The notes beneath the pieces were generated by a model. That model searched no databases. It worked only from the letters and a program-made list of their open reading frames with translations, and was not told the DNA's origin. A stretch of 64,000 nt of DNA from contig CM019825.1 in assembly GCA_009763385.1 (NCBI GenBank), positions 21,691,499 to 21,755,498 of the forward strand, read 5' to 3'. Below, piece after piece: positions 22,575 to 34,190 of the stretch; position 1 is the first letter of the stretch; the number at the start of each line of letters is the position of its first letter. Position numbers and translations under genes: made by a program. This DNA comes from Coix lacryma-jobi var. lacryma-jobi. Taxonomy: Eukaryota; Streptophyta; Magnoliopsida; Poales; Poaceae.

Positions 22575-25500
22575 CTATTGCTCTTGCTCTGCCGCCTCCT
22601 CCCCCTCCTCTTCATCAGTTACCCACCAAGCAAGAAGACCAAGACCATCCCCTCTAATGCTTCCCTGCAGAGACATTACCACACTTTCTCACCAAAACAT
22701 TAACTGACAAAATTCATACTGGCTGCATATGCATACTGGGAAGTGCTCACACAAAAAACATTAAAGGACAACATTCAGCATATTAAGAGAATAATTCTCT
22801 CAAAAGGCATATGCAAAAAGGTTATATTTGACAGAATAAGGGAATCAAAGAAGAACAAATCCATATTATGGGATTTGTCATCGTTAGAAAATTTTTGTGT
22901 TATCCAAGACCCACATGGGCTTCACTCCAAGATTATAAAATATCAACTACCGAGCCACCAAATCTGATGAAACACGTCAGAAGAAAATAACTGGCACGGC
23001 TTATAAGATACAAAAACAAAACTTATGCAAGTACAACTTGAAGCGATGCTCAAGAATCTACCATATAGAATGAGGATAGATGTAGATGCTTACAACAATC
23101 TGCATTGGAGCAAATGGTGGGTCATCCTCCTTTTGCTCAATTGGGATAGGTGGGTATTTTGTGCTAGAAACCAAGAACCTTATCTGTACAATGATTGGAA
23201 TAATCAGGAGTTTGGTTGGGAGCAGCAACCAAAGGACGTAGTCGTTGATTTGCAATAAACAAAAACTGGATTAAAACACAAATTTAAAGTACCTCGTCAT
23301 CTAGATCTAGAAAAAGCTCATCATCATCTTCAGTCTTCAGCATCCACCTACCATCTGGTCCCCTGGAAAAATTTAATGAACATTGAACAAAGTGAGGGCT
23401 GAAGAAAATACACTGAACTTTATGAAGAAAATACTTGCTTCAGAAACAGAGGAAAATATCAGTGTTTCATCAATCAATAAGTTAAACTAAGGTTTCTTTT
23501 AACTGCTTCGAAAGTGCTACCTACTTGCTGGAGAGAGCAATCTTTTTCCATAATTTTTTCCCCAAGTCAAGTTTCATTTTAGTTTCTTGTGGACTATGTT
23601 ATGGTTTTACAGTCCCATAACAATTATAGCCGAGTGGAGTACACTATACACTGACATGATAACTAACATAATTTAGGTCATACTTCTCAGATGTACAAGG
23701 ATGAGGTTGTTGAAATGCTACTCCAAGACAAACCAAAATTAAATTGTACAATATAACTCCAGAAGCACATATCAACTTTAAACAATACTAGTGATTTATA
23801 TACTGCAACAATAAATCAGACAAACAGGTGGTGCACGACCTTACTGTGCCAAACTGCATCAAGTGTCCAGGTATTGAAATGTCACTGAAAAAATCAAGTG
23901 AAACTGCAAAAGAACCAGGTCTATTAGCTAAAAGCAATGTAGTTATGACAATATCATACGTATTTGATGTTTCATTTAATTCTCAGAACAGGAATGGAGG
24001 TTTGGAAGTGTTAGGCTAATAGGCTTAAAATTTATTCATGCATGGCATGGATTAGAGATGACCAAACCATTTGGACCTTTTGTTTAAAAGTTAGGGCATA
24101 CAATTTTGAAAATATGAACAAATACCATGCAAAGCAAAGTTATTATAAAAAGCTAAAACAACAGCAGCAGAAAGGACAATGGACAGTTCACATGAGGGCA
24201 GGAATCAAGAGGTTTCTACTGAAATGGTTCTCCAAATGAACTCACCTTGCAATCCCTTATCGTCATATCCACTAATCCTCCCAACAAGAACTTCCCCACT
24301 AAAAGGCTTGAACATCAGCAAACGAAATGAAACCTATCCAAAACAGGAACAAGGAAATCTTGAGCATAATTTGCAGAGTAGGCAGCCCCAGATTGAAATA
24401 AATAACTTTGCAGAGATCAGGTATACTATACTAATACAATACTCAAAGAAAGGGTCTCTCTGTTAAAAAGGGGTGTGTAATTTTACTTAAAAAGGGTTCT
24501 CCGTGTATCATAACTTTTTTTCCCCATCGGGAAACCCAAATTTCATTACCATTCAGCAAAGAAATTACAATAACCATGTATAATAACTTGTTATACTGAA
24601 ATCAAGTCCGCAACACTCTAGATTACAAATTCATGTCAATAAACTAATTTAATTAGCATTGTTTTAATTCACAAAAGCTAATATTTCCGCTCTAGCACAG
24701 CAACCAAATGCTAAGCACTACTAGAAACAGTTTTAAGTAATTAGTGAGCACCAATGAGAAGGAAACTGGACAAAAGATAAATATTAACTTAGATTTCACA
24801 TCTTGCTTGCAATTGATCACAAATTAAAGTGTGTAAAAAAGGCAACATGGCAGCACCCATGTCGTGTGATTTGGAAGTTCATGTTTTATGGGAATCATGA
24901 TACTTCCACAAATTTACCTTCAATATAAAACATTTAATGCAAGCATATTACTATACCGAACATATAATACTACTCAATCCGTTCCAAAATGTCTGTCACT
25001 TTCGCTTCCCGAGAAAAAACTGCCGGCAATTTTTATAAATATTAAATATCATCAATTAGTATCATAATTAGTATCATCGGAAAGATAATTGTATCTAGTT
25101 TTTTAACAAATTTATTTGAAGACACAAATATTGTACGTATTCTCTGTAAATCGAGTCAAAGTCGTGGCACAAAAACCCAAAACGACACACATTTTGGAAC
25201 AGAGGGGGTATAACATAAGAGATATAGAAGGCATGCGTTACTTTATAGGTCGAGCAGCCCTCTCCTGGATGGATGGAACCGCCTTCAATGGATCGGATAT
25301 CATAGAAAGACACGCACAGCCCAAGGTTTGCGATTACCTGCATCATACGCGAAACACAAACAGATACACACATTTAGGAACCCACCAATGTCGTGAGCAA
25401 AAGGGGTTCAGTCCGAGTATTGCTGGCACTCCGAGCAAAATTTTCCCAACAATTCTAATGACACGGCTAAACGGAACCAAAATCCGCGTTACCTTGTCCA

Positions 25501-25603
25501 AGAAGAGCCTCTCGAGCTCGGCCTTGATGGCGTCGGGGAGGGGGCGGCTCAGCAGGTGCGGCGGCATCGGCAGGTCGTGCTCGATCTGGCTCAGCGCGAA
25601 CAT
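22575..25603 (-). CDS. NRPC7: DNA-directed RNA polymerase III subunit RPC8 (Rpc25/RPB7-like)
   Basis: Seven exons join in frame to 202 residues: 25603-25493, 25337-25242, 24333-24246, 23903-23840, 23362-23293, 23183-23094 and 22664-22575. The start MFALSQIEHDLPMPPHLL and GLCVSFYDIRSIEGG (residues 43-57) match the N-terminal tip domain of RPC8/Rpc25. VSFRLLMFKPFSGEVLVG (70-87) opens the C-terminal OB fold, and the end is GLGLLAWWVTDEEE plus an acidic tail. With RPC9 this subunit forms the stalk of Pol III in the nucleus and is needed for initiation at tRNA and 5S genes. Length and order fit the family. Exon 4 uses the donor after GTAAG, required by the phase of exon 5. Intron 2 contains a Stowaway MITE 33 bp from exon 2. 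Confidence 0.93.
24973..25208. mobile_element. Stowaway MITE in NRPC7 intron 2
   Basis: It starts CTCAATCCGTTCCAAAATGT and ends with the complementary ACATTTTGGAACAGAGGGGG. The TA dinucleotide is duplicated at 24971-24972 and 25209-25210. The 236-bp AT-rich body has no coding capacity. It sits only 33 bp from the splice donor of exon 2. Confidence 0.88.
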
Positions 25604-26000
25604 CCTTCCTGCCTTCCCACCTGCCTAGAACAACCGACCACCGAGGAATCTATCGAGGAGGGAGGCGCCGTGCTTGGATGCGCCGAATTGATTGGTTGAG
25701 GCGGCGCCGGTGCGCCCCTGTCCCGTTAGGTGTGGCAGCGAGGACCGACGGTGAGCGAACGCAGGGCTGCCTGCGCGTCGATGAGGAGGCTAGCCAGCGA
25801 CGGCGACGGCGACGAAGGCGGCGCGAGGTATAGGGTTTTACCTGACGAGCTCGATATGCTAGAAATGGGCCCTGTACTTTGTTCGGGCCACCATCCAGGG
25901 ATTCAGAAGAAAATATTTCTGTGTAATATGGTGGCCCAATTGGCCCGCGAGCGAATCTGGGTCGAGCCTGCGCTAGCTCATAACATCGAACCCAACACAT
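25604..26000 (-). promoter_or_regulatory. Leader and promoter region of NRPC7
   Basis: A GC-rich stretch lies directly upstream of the RPC8 start codon. GGCCC/GGGCC words occur at about 25868-25945, as in promoters of many plant housekeeping genes. No TATA box is convincing. A plus-strand frame (25730-26089) in this block has no recognisable domain and is not taken as a gene. Confidence 0.4.
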
Positions 26001-26436
26001 CATTAAGTAGCGGCATTTTTTCCCTTGTTTTTTTAGTGGGATTCACCGGCGGCCCGTCCTTTTTTTGCGACATCACCGGCGGCATATAGCATTTGGCCAC
26101 ACTAGCTGAACGTTACTGCCGTTGCATTTGAAGGTCTCTTGTTTAGACAGGTTGAAGCGAAATTCATACAATCAAAACTCGCAACGTTATGCAAATTCTT
26201 ACGGCCAAAAAAAAGTTCTTGCAGCCAAACACAAAAAAAAAATGGCATTACTCTCCACGTTATGGGATTTGTTGTGAGAAGGTGCAGATACCAACTTAAT
26301 TAAGACTGGTTTGGATATCTATGTATCCAAATTTTACACCAGACCACTCACACACAAATGGACGGCATACATAGATATTCAAACAATGCCTTAGCAACTA
26401 CTAGCAGAGGCGTGTAAGAATCGGATGTTTATCTTT

Positions 26437-27922
26437 GCGAGAATTAGGTAGGTGTATGGCCTTGGAAAAAACTTAGTTTAGATATTTGGTTTTTTTTATT
26501 TTGAATTTGGTTCTATGGCCTCAGATCAAATTCTATTTAGGTGTATGATCTTCCGTCCATTCAAGCATGTAACAATGTTAACTTGGGTGGTAAAAGATTA
26601 TATTACTCCTGACAGAAAAAAAAACAGAGTTCTTTGTATGGATGGATGCATCACATTCACAGGGTGGCTCATTCGGCGCTTGGATGGATGATTGTGGAGA
26701 TGGAGATGTGTCATGAGATGCATATGTTCTTTGTATGCTTGCTCGCAATTGCTCTTGTTTGTTACGCGTGCATGGGTCCGGTTCTTCCAGTTGCGAACCA
26801 CGGCCAGATGCCCCCGTGAAAACATATACATAATTAAACCGCGAGTGTGGCCTGAATTTCATATGCAAACACACATACGTACATACAAGTGTAGGAGTTT
26901 AAAGTTCAGCGCAATAGGCCGGCAACTGTTTGAACAGTAAAAATTTCATGATTAAACTTGTTTTTTTTGTTCTATCACTATGAATGGACAAACTGTAACA
27001 ATGAAGGCAACATTATATTCATCCTTCGTTTTCTGTGTTTTCCCTATTTTACACGTTAATTAGTAAATGTGTATATATTTTTTTTTCTCTAAAGTTCTAC
27101 ACTTTTTAGACGAACAAAGCTGTGTGTTAATACCAAGCCAATACACGCATTCTTTATAGAAGAAAAGAATCATCGCAAAAAGAAAAGAATAAAAAAACGA
27201 CCCAAACCAATATAAGTACTCAATCCATCTCAAATTATAAGACGTTTAACTTTTCTTGACATCAACTTTGACCACTCGTCTTATTTAAAAAATTGTACAA
27301 AATATCATCTCTTTTGTCGTGACTTTGTTTATTAATAAAAGTTATTCAAAAATAATTTAAATTTAAATATATTTGCATAAATTTTTTGAATAAATCGAGT
27401 GGTCAAAGTTGAGCGTCTTATAATTTGGAATGGAGGGAGTACAACTCAAAGCCACATCTCAACCATACAAGTTTCGCCTAGCTGCAGAATATTATCTCAC
27501 CTGTTATGATGATTTTCTTTTAATTTTCTACATATATTCCGACCTGGTGCTTCCAACTAGATATTTTCTTTTCTCCTACAATATGCTACACTTCTTCCAA
27601 TCGAAAATAATATACTACCTATTGCGGGAGCAAAACAATTTGCAGAGTGACACTTTAATTAGGCTAAAAATATCTACAAGAACGTACTCCTCCGTCCCAA
27701 TAATGATATAATTATTGTAGATTTTTCAAGGGATTAATTGGTTTTTTCTGTTAGGGGTAATATGGTCTTTTTACCACCCGAGTTAACACCGTTACATGTC
27801 TGAATGAACGGAAGGTCGTACACCTAAATAAAAATTGATCTGAGACCATAGAACTAAATTCAAAATAAAAAAGTCAAATACCTAAACTGAGTTTTTTCCG
27901 AGACCATACACCTAATTCTCCC
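26437..27922. mobile_element. Non-autonomous Mutator-like element with 185-bp inverted repeats
   Basis: The left 185 bp (26437-26621) and the complement of the right 185 bp (27738-27922) match over nearly their whole length, sharing for example GAGAATTAGG, TCTATGG, TTATTTAGGTGTA and GGTGGTAAAA. The 9-bp duplication tttatcttt flanks the element (26428-26436 and 27923-27931). Long inverted repeats plus a 9-bp duplication define MULEs. The 1.1-kb interior has no transposase and includes a nested Stowaway (27219-27439). A minus-strand frame at 26578-26874 has no known domain. Confidence 0.85.
27219..27439. mobile_element. Stowaway MITE nested in the MULE
   Basis: It begins CTCAATCCATCTCAAATTAT and ends with the complementary ATAATTTGGAATGGAGGGAG. 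TA is duplicated at 27217-27218 and 27440-27441. The word GACCACTCG and its complement CGAGTGGTC lie symmetrically inside. It is 221 bp and non-coding. Confidence 0.9.
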
Positions 27923-28097
27923 TTTATCTTTAGGTCTATTCGCTTGAACTTATTTCGGCTATTTTAATAGTGCTCTATGAGAAAATAATCTGTAGTACGA
28001 CTGATAAGTTTAAGTAAACAAAGTTTTTCTTTGTTTTGGTAAATCGGTCCAATTACAAAATACTGGTCATGAAGCACAGCTGCAAAGGAAAAACATA

Positions 28098-28343
28098 CTC
28101 CCTCCATCCATAATGTGCCGCTATAGAAAACGGGTTGGTTAAACTTTTCTAAGTTTAATTAAATTTATAGAAAATAATAACAATATTTTCATAATAAGTT
28201 TGTTATGAAAATAGTTTTAATGATCTATCTAATATTACTTTATTGTTCTATAAATATTAATATGTTTCTTGTATATTCGGTCAAAGTTGGTTATGTTTGA
28301 TTTCTCAGAAAGTAAGAATGACAAATAAAAAGGACAAAGGGAG
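28098..28343. mobile_element. Stowaway-type MITE
   Basis: CTCCCTCCATCC at the left and AAAGGGAG at the right, with TA duplicated at 28096-28097 and 28344-28345. The 246-bp AT-rich interior has no coding capacity. Terminal matching beyond the first bases is imperfect, so it is an older copy. Confidence 0.75.
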
Positions 28344-28440
28344 TACATGGCACGTTGAACAATGAAATATCATCAATCATGACTCATGAGCATAGTTACA
28401 TGGACCGGCCTAGCCCGGTGGTTGGACCAATAAAAGATCA

Positions 28441-29405
28441 AATCAAAAAGTTAGACATACTCCAGAGTCCAGATGAAGCGGCCGAAAGTAGAAGGTGAAA
28501 GTTGGAAGTTCTCAAGGGTATCCCGGAGATGGACATACTCACAAAGTATCGCCATAGTGGGTGCTCCGGTGATATCTTTGATCCAATGCTGGTCGTCGAA
28601 GGTGTCCTTGACAGTGCGCCTGCGACTTTGAGCAGTTGTGGCCATGAAGAGATGTGGCGCCAAACAGCAGAGGGGCATGTCCGGTAGCTAGGAGCCTGTC
28701 CAGAACAACGTGGATGCGCCATCGCCGACCTAGACGGACATCGAAGCCCGGAACATGAGGTGGACCATGCATTCCGGTGGAGACAACAACTGTGCCTAGA
28801 CTTCGGCTGGCTTCGTGTGACGCAGCCACTTCCAGCGAAGTCGTAGGGCAAAGCTGAGCACCTTAAATCAGGCAGGTCCAGACCGCCAAATCTTTGTAGG
28901 GAGCAGATGATCGCTTAGGCCACCTTGAACATGTCATCTGCAACCGAGTCAATGCCTGACCACAAGAAAGTGCGCTTATGATTGTGGATCTCGTCAATTG
29001 CCAAGCAGGGAGGCAGCAACAGATGGAGACATGCACGGGGATTGCAGATAGGGTGGTTTGTGTCAAAGTCGCTCTACCCGCGTTCGTCAAGAGGCCGATC
29101 TTCTAGGTCGGTAATCTCGTGCAGGTCTTGTGGATGAGCGTCTGCTCTTGGGCGCGATAGAGTTTGGTGAGCAACAATGGGCCCCTGATACCTGGTAGGG
29201 AATTCCTGTAGCATGCACGGAAACACCGAGAGCACGTCGTGGATCATGGTGTCCGAGCAACGGATTGGCGCAACCGTGCACTTTTCCAAGTTGGTCGAAA
29301 GGCCAAATGTGGCACGAGGAAGTCAACAAGGTCCTCTACATACACAGAGGCGCAAGCTCCTCCCAGCGGTTAGCCTCGGAGATGAGGGCATTGAGCACAT
29401 CCATC
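28441..29405 (-). pseudogene. LINE ORF2 fragment, C-terminal half of reverse transcriptase
   Basis: In shifting minus-strand frames the order is VLNALISEANRWEELAPL (near 29390), LSTNLEKCTVAPIRC (near 29265), a TNAGRATLTQTTLSAIPVH-like stretch (near 29085), then VGDGASTLFWTGSWL and FGRFIWTLEYV (near 28450). These are successive landmarks of plant L1-type LINE reverse transcriptases after the active site. Stops and frameshifts are frequent, and the catalytic YADD segment is missing or destroyed. It continues the LINE piece at 33596-34190, and the copia element lies between. Confidence 0.75.
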
Positions 29406-29412
29406 ACATCGT

Positions 29413-30430
29413 GCTATCAAAAGGGTTCAAGATGGGGAAGGTTGACACCACTCTCTTTACCAAGAAGATTGGAAATGACTTGTTTGTGTTGTAAATCTAT
29501 GTGGATGACATCATATTTGGATCAACCAAACAGCACTTTTGTGAAGAGTTTGGAGAGATGATGGCTAAAAAATTTGAGATGTCTATGATTGGAGAGTTTA
29601 GTTACTTCCTTGGTCTACAAATCAAGCAAATGAAGAAAGACACATTTGTTAGTCAAGGCAAGTACATCAAAAACATGTTCAAGAAGTTTGGGTTAGATGA
29701 AGCAAAGGCAATCACCACCCCTATGGGCACAAATGGACATTTGAATAGTGACTCTAGTGGCGACATGGTAGATCATAAGCTATATCGGTCAATGATTGGA
29801 AGCTTACTCTATATGACTGCATCAAGGTCAGATGTCATGTTTAGTGTGTGCATGTGTGCAAGGTTCCAAGCCTCACTAAGAGAAAGTCATTTGAAGGCAA
29901 CTAAAAGGATATTGAGGTATTTGAAGCACACTTCAAATGTTGGACTATGGTATCCCAGAGGCTCTCAATTTGAATTGGTTGGATATTTGGATTCTTATTA
30001 TGCTGGATGCAAGGTGGATAGAAAGAGCACATCAGACACTTATCAATTTCTTGGAAGATCACTTGTCTCATGGTCATCAAAGAAGCAAATTAGTGTTGCA
30101 CTCTCTACTGCTGAAGCCGAATACATATTTGCGGGTAGTTTTTGTGCACAATTGCTATGAATGAAAACTACATTGCAAGATTATGGAGTCAAGTTTGGAC
30201 AAGTACCATTGTTATGTGATAATGAGAGCATCGTCAAAATAGCCACCAACCCAGTTCAACACTCAAGAACAAAGTACATTGACATAAGGCACCACCTTCA
30301 TTAGAGATCATGAAGCCAAGAAAGACACATCTATTGAGAGTGTGGGCACCGATGATCAACTTGTCGATATCTTCACCAAGCCACTAGATGAAAGAAGGTT
30401 TTGCAAGCTAAGGATGAGTTGAATATCCTA
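29413..30430 (+). pseudogene. Copia reverse transcriptase (3' part) and RNase H, interrupted
   Basis: The frame reads LSKGFKMGKVDTTLF, an in-frame stop (TAA near 29492), then YVDDIIFGST with the RT active-site aspartates, YFLGLQIKQ, YRSMIGSLLYMTASR, and VSWSSKKQ followed by AEAEYI of RNase H. At 30158 a TGA replaces a conserved tryptophan codon (LLWMK becomes LL-stop-MK). The DNA then continues with DNESIVKIA and NPVQHSRTKYID before frameshifts. The open 219-codon stretch (29501-30160) is a remnant, not an intact gene. Confidence 0.88.
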
Positions 30431-31578
30431 GACTTCTACAACATGAGTTGAATGCACCCTCACATATGACATACCTCTCCTCCGATAAAGCAAAGGTGAC
30501 ATTGTTTGACATTTGCATTCATTCTTACTAGGATATGCTCTAGTTCATATAGACATGACCATGTTTAATTAGGATTTCATGAAAAATCAAATGAATTCGA
30601 AGTGTATATGGTACCACTATTGTTTCTATGTTTGTCTTTATCTAGTGGTAGCATATAACTTGTTTGTGAGCTTGTAACTCTAGTGTTTGATCTAGTACAT
30701 GGACATTAAGTGTTTAACCAAGGTGGGTAAGATAACCATTGAAAGATGTGTGAAGAAGCTTACTCTAGAGCAAACTATGTTAAACAATTGTGTTCATGAG
30801 CTAGATTAAGCCATAATTTGAGCTAATATGATCATCTCTCACATATGAATTTCATGCCTAAGATGTCTCTTTCAAATAAAATTTACTTACCCTTTATGAT
30901 AATGTTGCCAACATGGGAGAAGTTGCATACAAAGATAAAGTAAAGGGGGAGAAATAGTGCAAAGATATTGATATTGGGGGAGAAACTCACAAAAGATAAG
31001 ACAAAGGGGGATTAATACCAAGTGGTCATACAGGTGGTTTGGAGCTTGGTCAATTAAAATTTGAGCACACAAATAGAGGGAGCAAGCTCATAAACTTGAT
31101 TGTTGCATTTGAAATGTGCATATTCATATGTTTGATTGCATTGCATAAGCTATTAAATTGATATTCATGCTTATGTGATGAATGCAAGTATTAGAACATG
31201 ATTGATGATATGAATTACTAGCATGCATAGGATAGTGGTTAGACATTCATTGTTTTCAAGTGGATCAAGAGCCTCTCTTATAATGTTGATCTCATGGGGC
31301 TCTTGAGTTTTGATGAATGTTTAGTTGCAAATGGTGCTAAGGATGTTGAAACATATGCACTTTGATTGGTATCATGCTTCAAAGGTCCATTCTTATGTCT
31401 TAGCATCATTTTGATAGTGTTGCTCACCCGCATTGCATATCCATACATATGTGCCAAACTTAGAAGCAAACTCTATAATACATATGTAGGGGAGCTAATG
31501 CTATCGATGTGGTTATTACTCAAATTTAAATCACATATCTTTGTAAAGGATGTCATCAATTACCAAAAAAGGGGAGAT

Positions 31579-33595
31579 TGAAAGCCCTAGTTTGGTTTTG
31601 GTTAATTGGTGAAACTTATTTGGTCTAATCCTATGGATAAGCATGCGTGTAGCTAATGAGAAAGGATTAAGACTAAGTCAAGTGGTGGAGCTAGCAAGAT
31701 GGCAACCATGGAGGAGGTGGCGATGGCCACATGCATTCAAGTGATCAAGTGCTCTACATACACTTGGTGAAATGAAGAGAAGAAAAGAAGAGAAGGAGCA
31801 AAGAGGCCCGAAGGCAAAGGTATAACCAATAGGCTCTTTTGTTTTAGTTATCAAAACACTTAGTGAGTGTGATCACATTTAGGATAGATAGTTGCACTAT
31901 TAAGAGAAGATAACTCATGATTTATGCGGTGTTCAAGTGTCACTAGGTGATCGCTTACTTGTTGATGCATTAGACCTAGTGAGTGACTAACTGAACCCTT
32001 GGAAAATGCTTTGAAAAATGCTACCACACGTGCACAAGTGGTGAAACACTTTAGTGTTAGCACATGGAAACAAGGGTGTAAGATAGAAATTAACAGGAGG
32101 CGGATATGTGGGGTTTTGCATTGACCGGACGCTGGTTCAAAAATGATCAGACGCGTCCGGTAGCAAACCCTAGGTTAGCAGCGGATTTGGTGTTGACCGG
32201 ACGCGCTGCTGAAGAAGATGACTGGACTTGACGCTGGTGCGTCCGGTCAGTGGTTTTGTGGCTTGAGTTGGTCAATAGTTGTTGACCGGACGCTTAGTGC
32301 GTCCGAACCATGAAGTTCCTCTCTGGAACTTCTCTGGATTGGACCGGACGCTGGGACTGGATCGTCCGATCATTTTCGTCTGTGCTTTTGGTCAAACATT
32401 AACGTGCAAGTAACGAGAAATAGCCGTTGAGATCTAATGGCTATGTTCATATTGCCCGAACACGTGGCGCTCATCGAGTGGTCGGACGCTGGGGGTGTGT
32501 GTCCGGTCGGCCCGACAGGCGCATCCGACCAGGGTAGTTTTCTTCCCAACGGCTAGCTCGTTGTGGTGTGGGCTATTTAAGTGGCTTGCCCAACTTGCAT
32601 AGGCCAACTCTTGCACATTTTGATCCTCTAGCATCCTTGTGAGCATAGCCAATCCTTCTCACTCATCTCTAGACTTGATTGATCATTTGCATGTGAGATT
32701 GAGTGCTCTAGTGCTAAGATTGAAAGAGTTCATTCTAGTGTCACTAGTTCTTCGCATCAGCAACAAGTTTCTTGTTACTCTTGGAATTTGCCGGTGCCTA
32801 GATGACTTGGAAGTGATTGGTGAAGTTGGCTAGAAGTGGAGATTGTTTTTTATCACCACCGACCGAGTTGTGAGGGGTTTTTCGGGCCTATTCCCCACTG
32901 GAGTGGCGAAAGGCACCCTTAGTGGATTGCTCGTGTCATTGAGTTACCTCTCTTGTGGTAGATTCTTGTGGGGCTTGTGTAGCTTGGCGTGGTGCCAATT
33001 ACCCACCGGATCACCAAGAGTTCATCGACACATTAGGGAGTAGCGTGCCGACAAGCACGTGAACCTCAGGATAAATTTGTGTCTCCCGCGTGCTTCATTG
33101 TCCATTGGTTGATCATATTGTGATTGGTCTTCATCCTCATTCTTCGTGATGGGCTCTTAGCTTGGGATTCTCACCGGTGATTGGTTCATCAAAGGGCGTT
33201 ACCGAAGGCTCGGTGAAATCATCCTAACTAGCTCCTTTACTTATTGTATTCACATTCATTTGAGCTAGTTTATTGTGTATATTTAGTACTATCCTTTTCG
33301 CTTGCTATACATACATCTTGTGTAGATAATTATTATTATTCTTCCTAGTCATTATTTATTTGTGATATATCTTGATCACTAGTATAGCTATTGTTTATTT
33401 GTGGTACATTTACTCTGGCCTCATATATACTTGTGTAGCTATAGTTGCTTGAGTGACTTAGAAATATTAGGTAGAATTGTTGGATAGGTGGCTTGCAATA
33501 CTTCAATTAGGCTAGTACAAAAAGCTTCATCATTTGTGTTGCTAATAGAATTTGCCTAAGTGATTTTTTTTACTCTAGCCAATTTGAACCTTTCA
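31579..33595 (+). repeat. 3' LTR of the SIRE-type copia element
   Basis: It is 2017 bp, starts TGAAAGCCCTAG directly after a purine tract and ends ACCTTTCA. The first half contains repeated GACCGGACGC/GCGTCCGGTC words (about 32120-32530), a habit of this LTR family in grasses. The second half has TTGTGTAGCT-rich text. Confidence 0.85.
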
Positions 33596-34190
33596 GCCAG
33601 GCATGGAGCCATCGACAAGTGAGTTGCACGGCGGAAGTTCTCATGAATCTACCATCCTAGAATAGATGGCGATTGGTTGATCTTTGACAATCCAGGGCAT
33701 GAACGATGCCAGACGGAGAGCGTGGCCCTTAGCGACCAATTTACCAACAAAGTGGATCAGGTTGACCGACCGGTAGTCATTCAGACCATTAGAGCCGCGG
33801 TGTTGTGTAGTAATACCATGAGTGCATCATTAACTAGGTTGTACATGATTCTGAAATCCATCTCCCAGAAAGCGTGGAAAATACGAAGGATGTCTGGGCC
33901 GACGACGGTCCAGACAGCCTTGACGAAGGCCCCGGAGAAGCCGTCCAGGCTCGACGCCCGGAGAAACGACGTCTCCCGGAGGTCAAGGCGGGGGACGGTC
34001 GAGTTGTGCTAAGTCGATGCGATGTTGTCTCACGAACAGCATGCCGAGGAGACCGTTGTAGCACCCAAAGCCGATGTCAGCCTTGGCCTCTTCCTCTCTG
34101 AAGATTTGCCCCTCATGATTGATAGTGAAAAAATAGTTCTTACGCCTATGGTGGCAGGCCTACAAATGGACCGATGGTTTTTAGGAAATG
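33596..34190 (-). pseudogene. LINE ORF2 fragment, N-terminal part of reverse transcriptase
   Basis: The minus strand reads SLDGFSGAFVKAVWTVVG, then ALMVLLHNTAALMVWNDYR, VNLIHFVGKLVAKGHALRLA and IVKDQPIAIY. These are the opening motifs of plant LINE reverse transcriptases (usual form GPDGF, LIPK, DYRPISL, KxLA, QSAFI). Stops and small deletions are present. The piece ends at the SIRE LTR and resumes at 29405 after a gap of about 100 codons. Confidence 0.75.

Larger units (their letters stand above)
29406..33595 (+). mobile_element. SIRE/Maximus-type copia element lacking its 5' half
   Basis: It contains the end of RT, RNase H (to about 30430), a long non-coding spacer, the purine tract AAAAAAGGGGAGAT (31565-31578) and one complete LTR (31579-33595). 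No 5' LTR, gag, protease or integrase is present. The left edge adjoins LINE sequence, so a deletion probably removed the 5' part together with adjacent LINE DNA. SIRE/Maximus placement rests on the RNase H tail and the TGAAAG...CTTTCA LTR ends. Confidence 0.8.

Noticed and set aside
26578..26874. 98-codon minus-strand frame inside the MULE
   Set aside because: Starts in the inverted repeat itself, overlaps another frame, and has no recognisable domain; kept only as a possible captured fragment to test.
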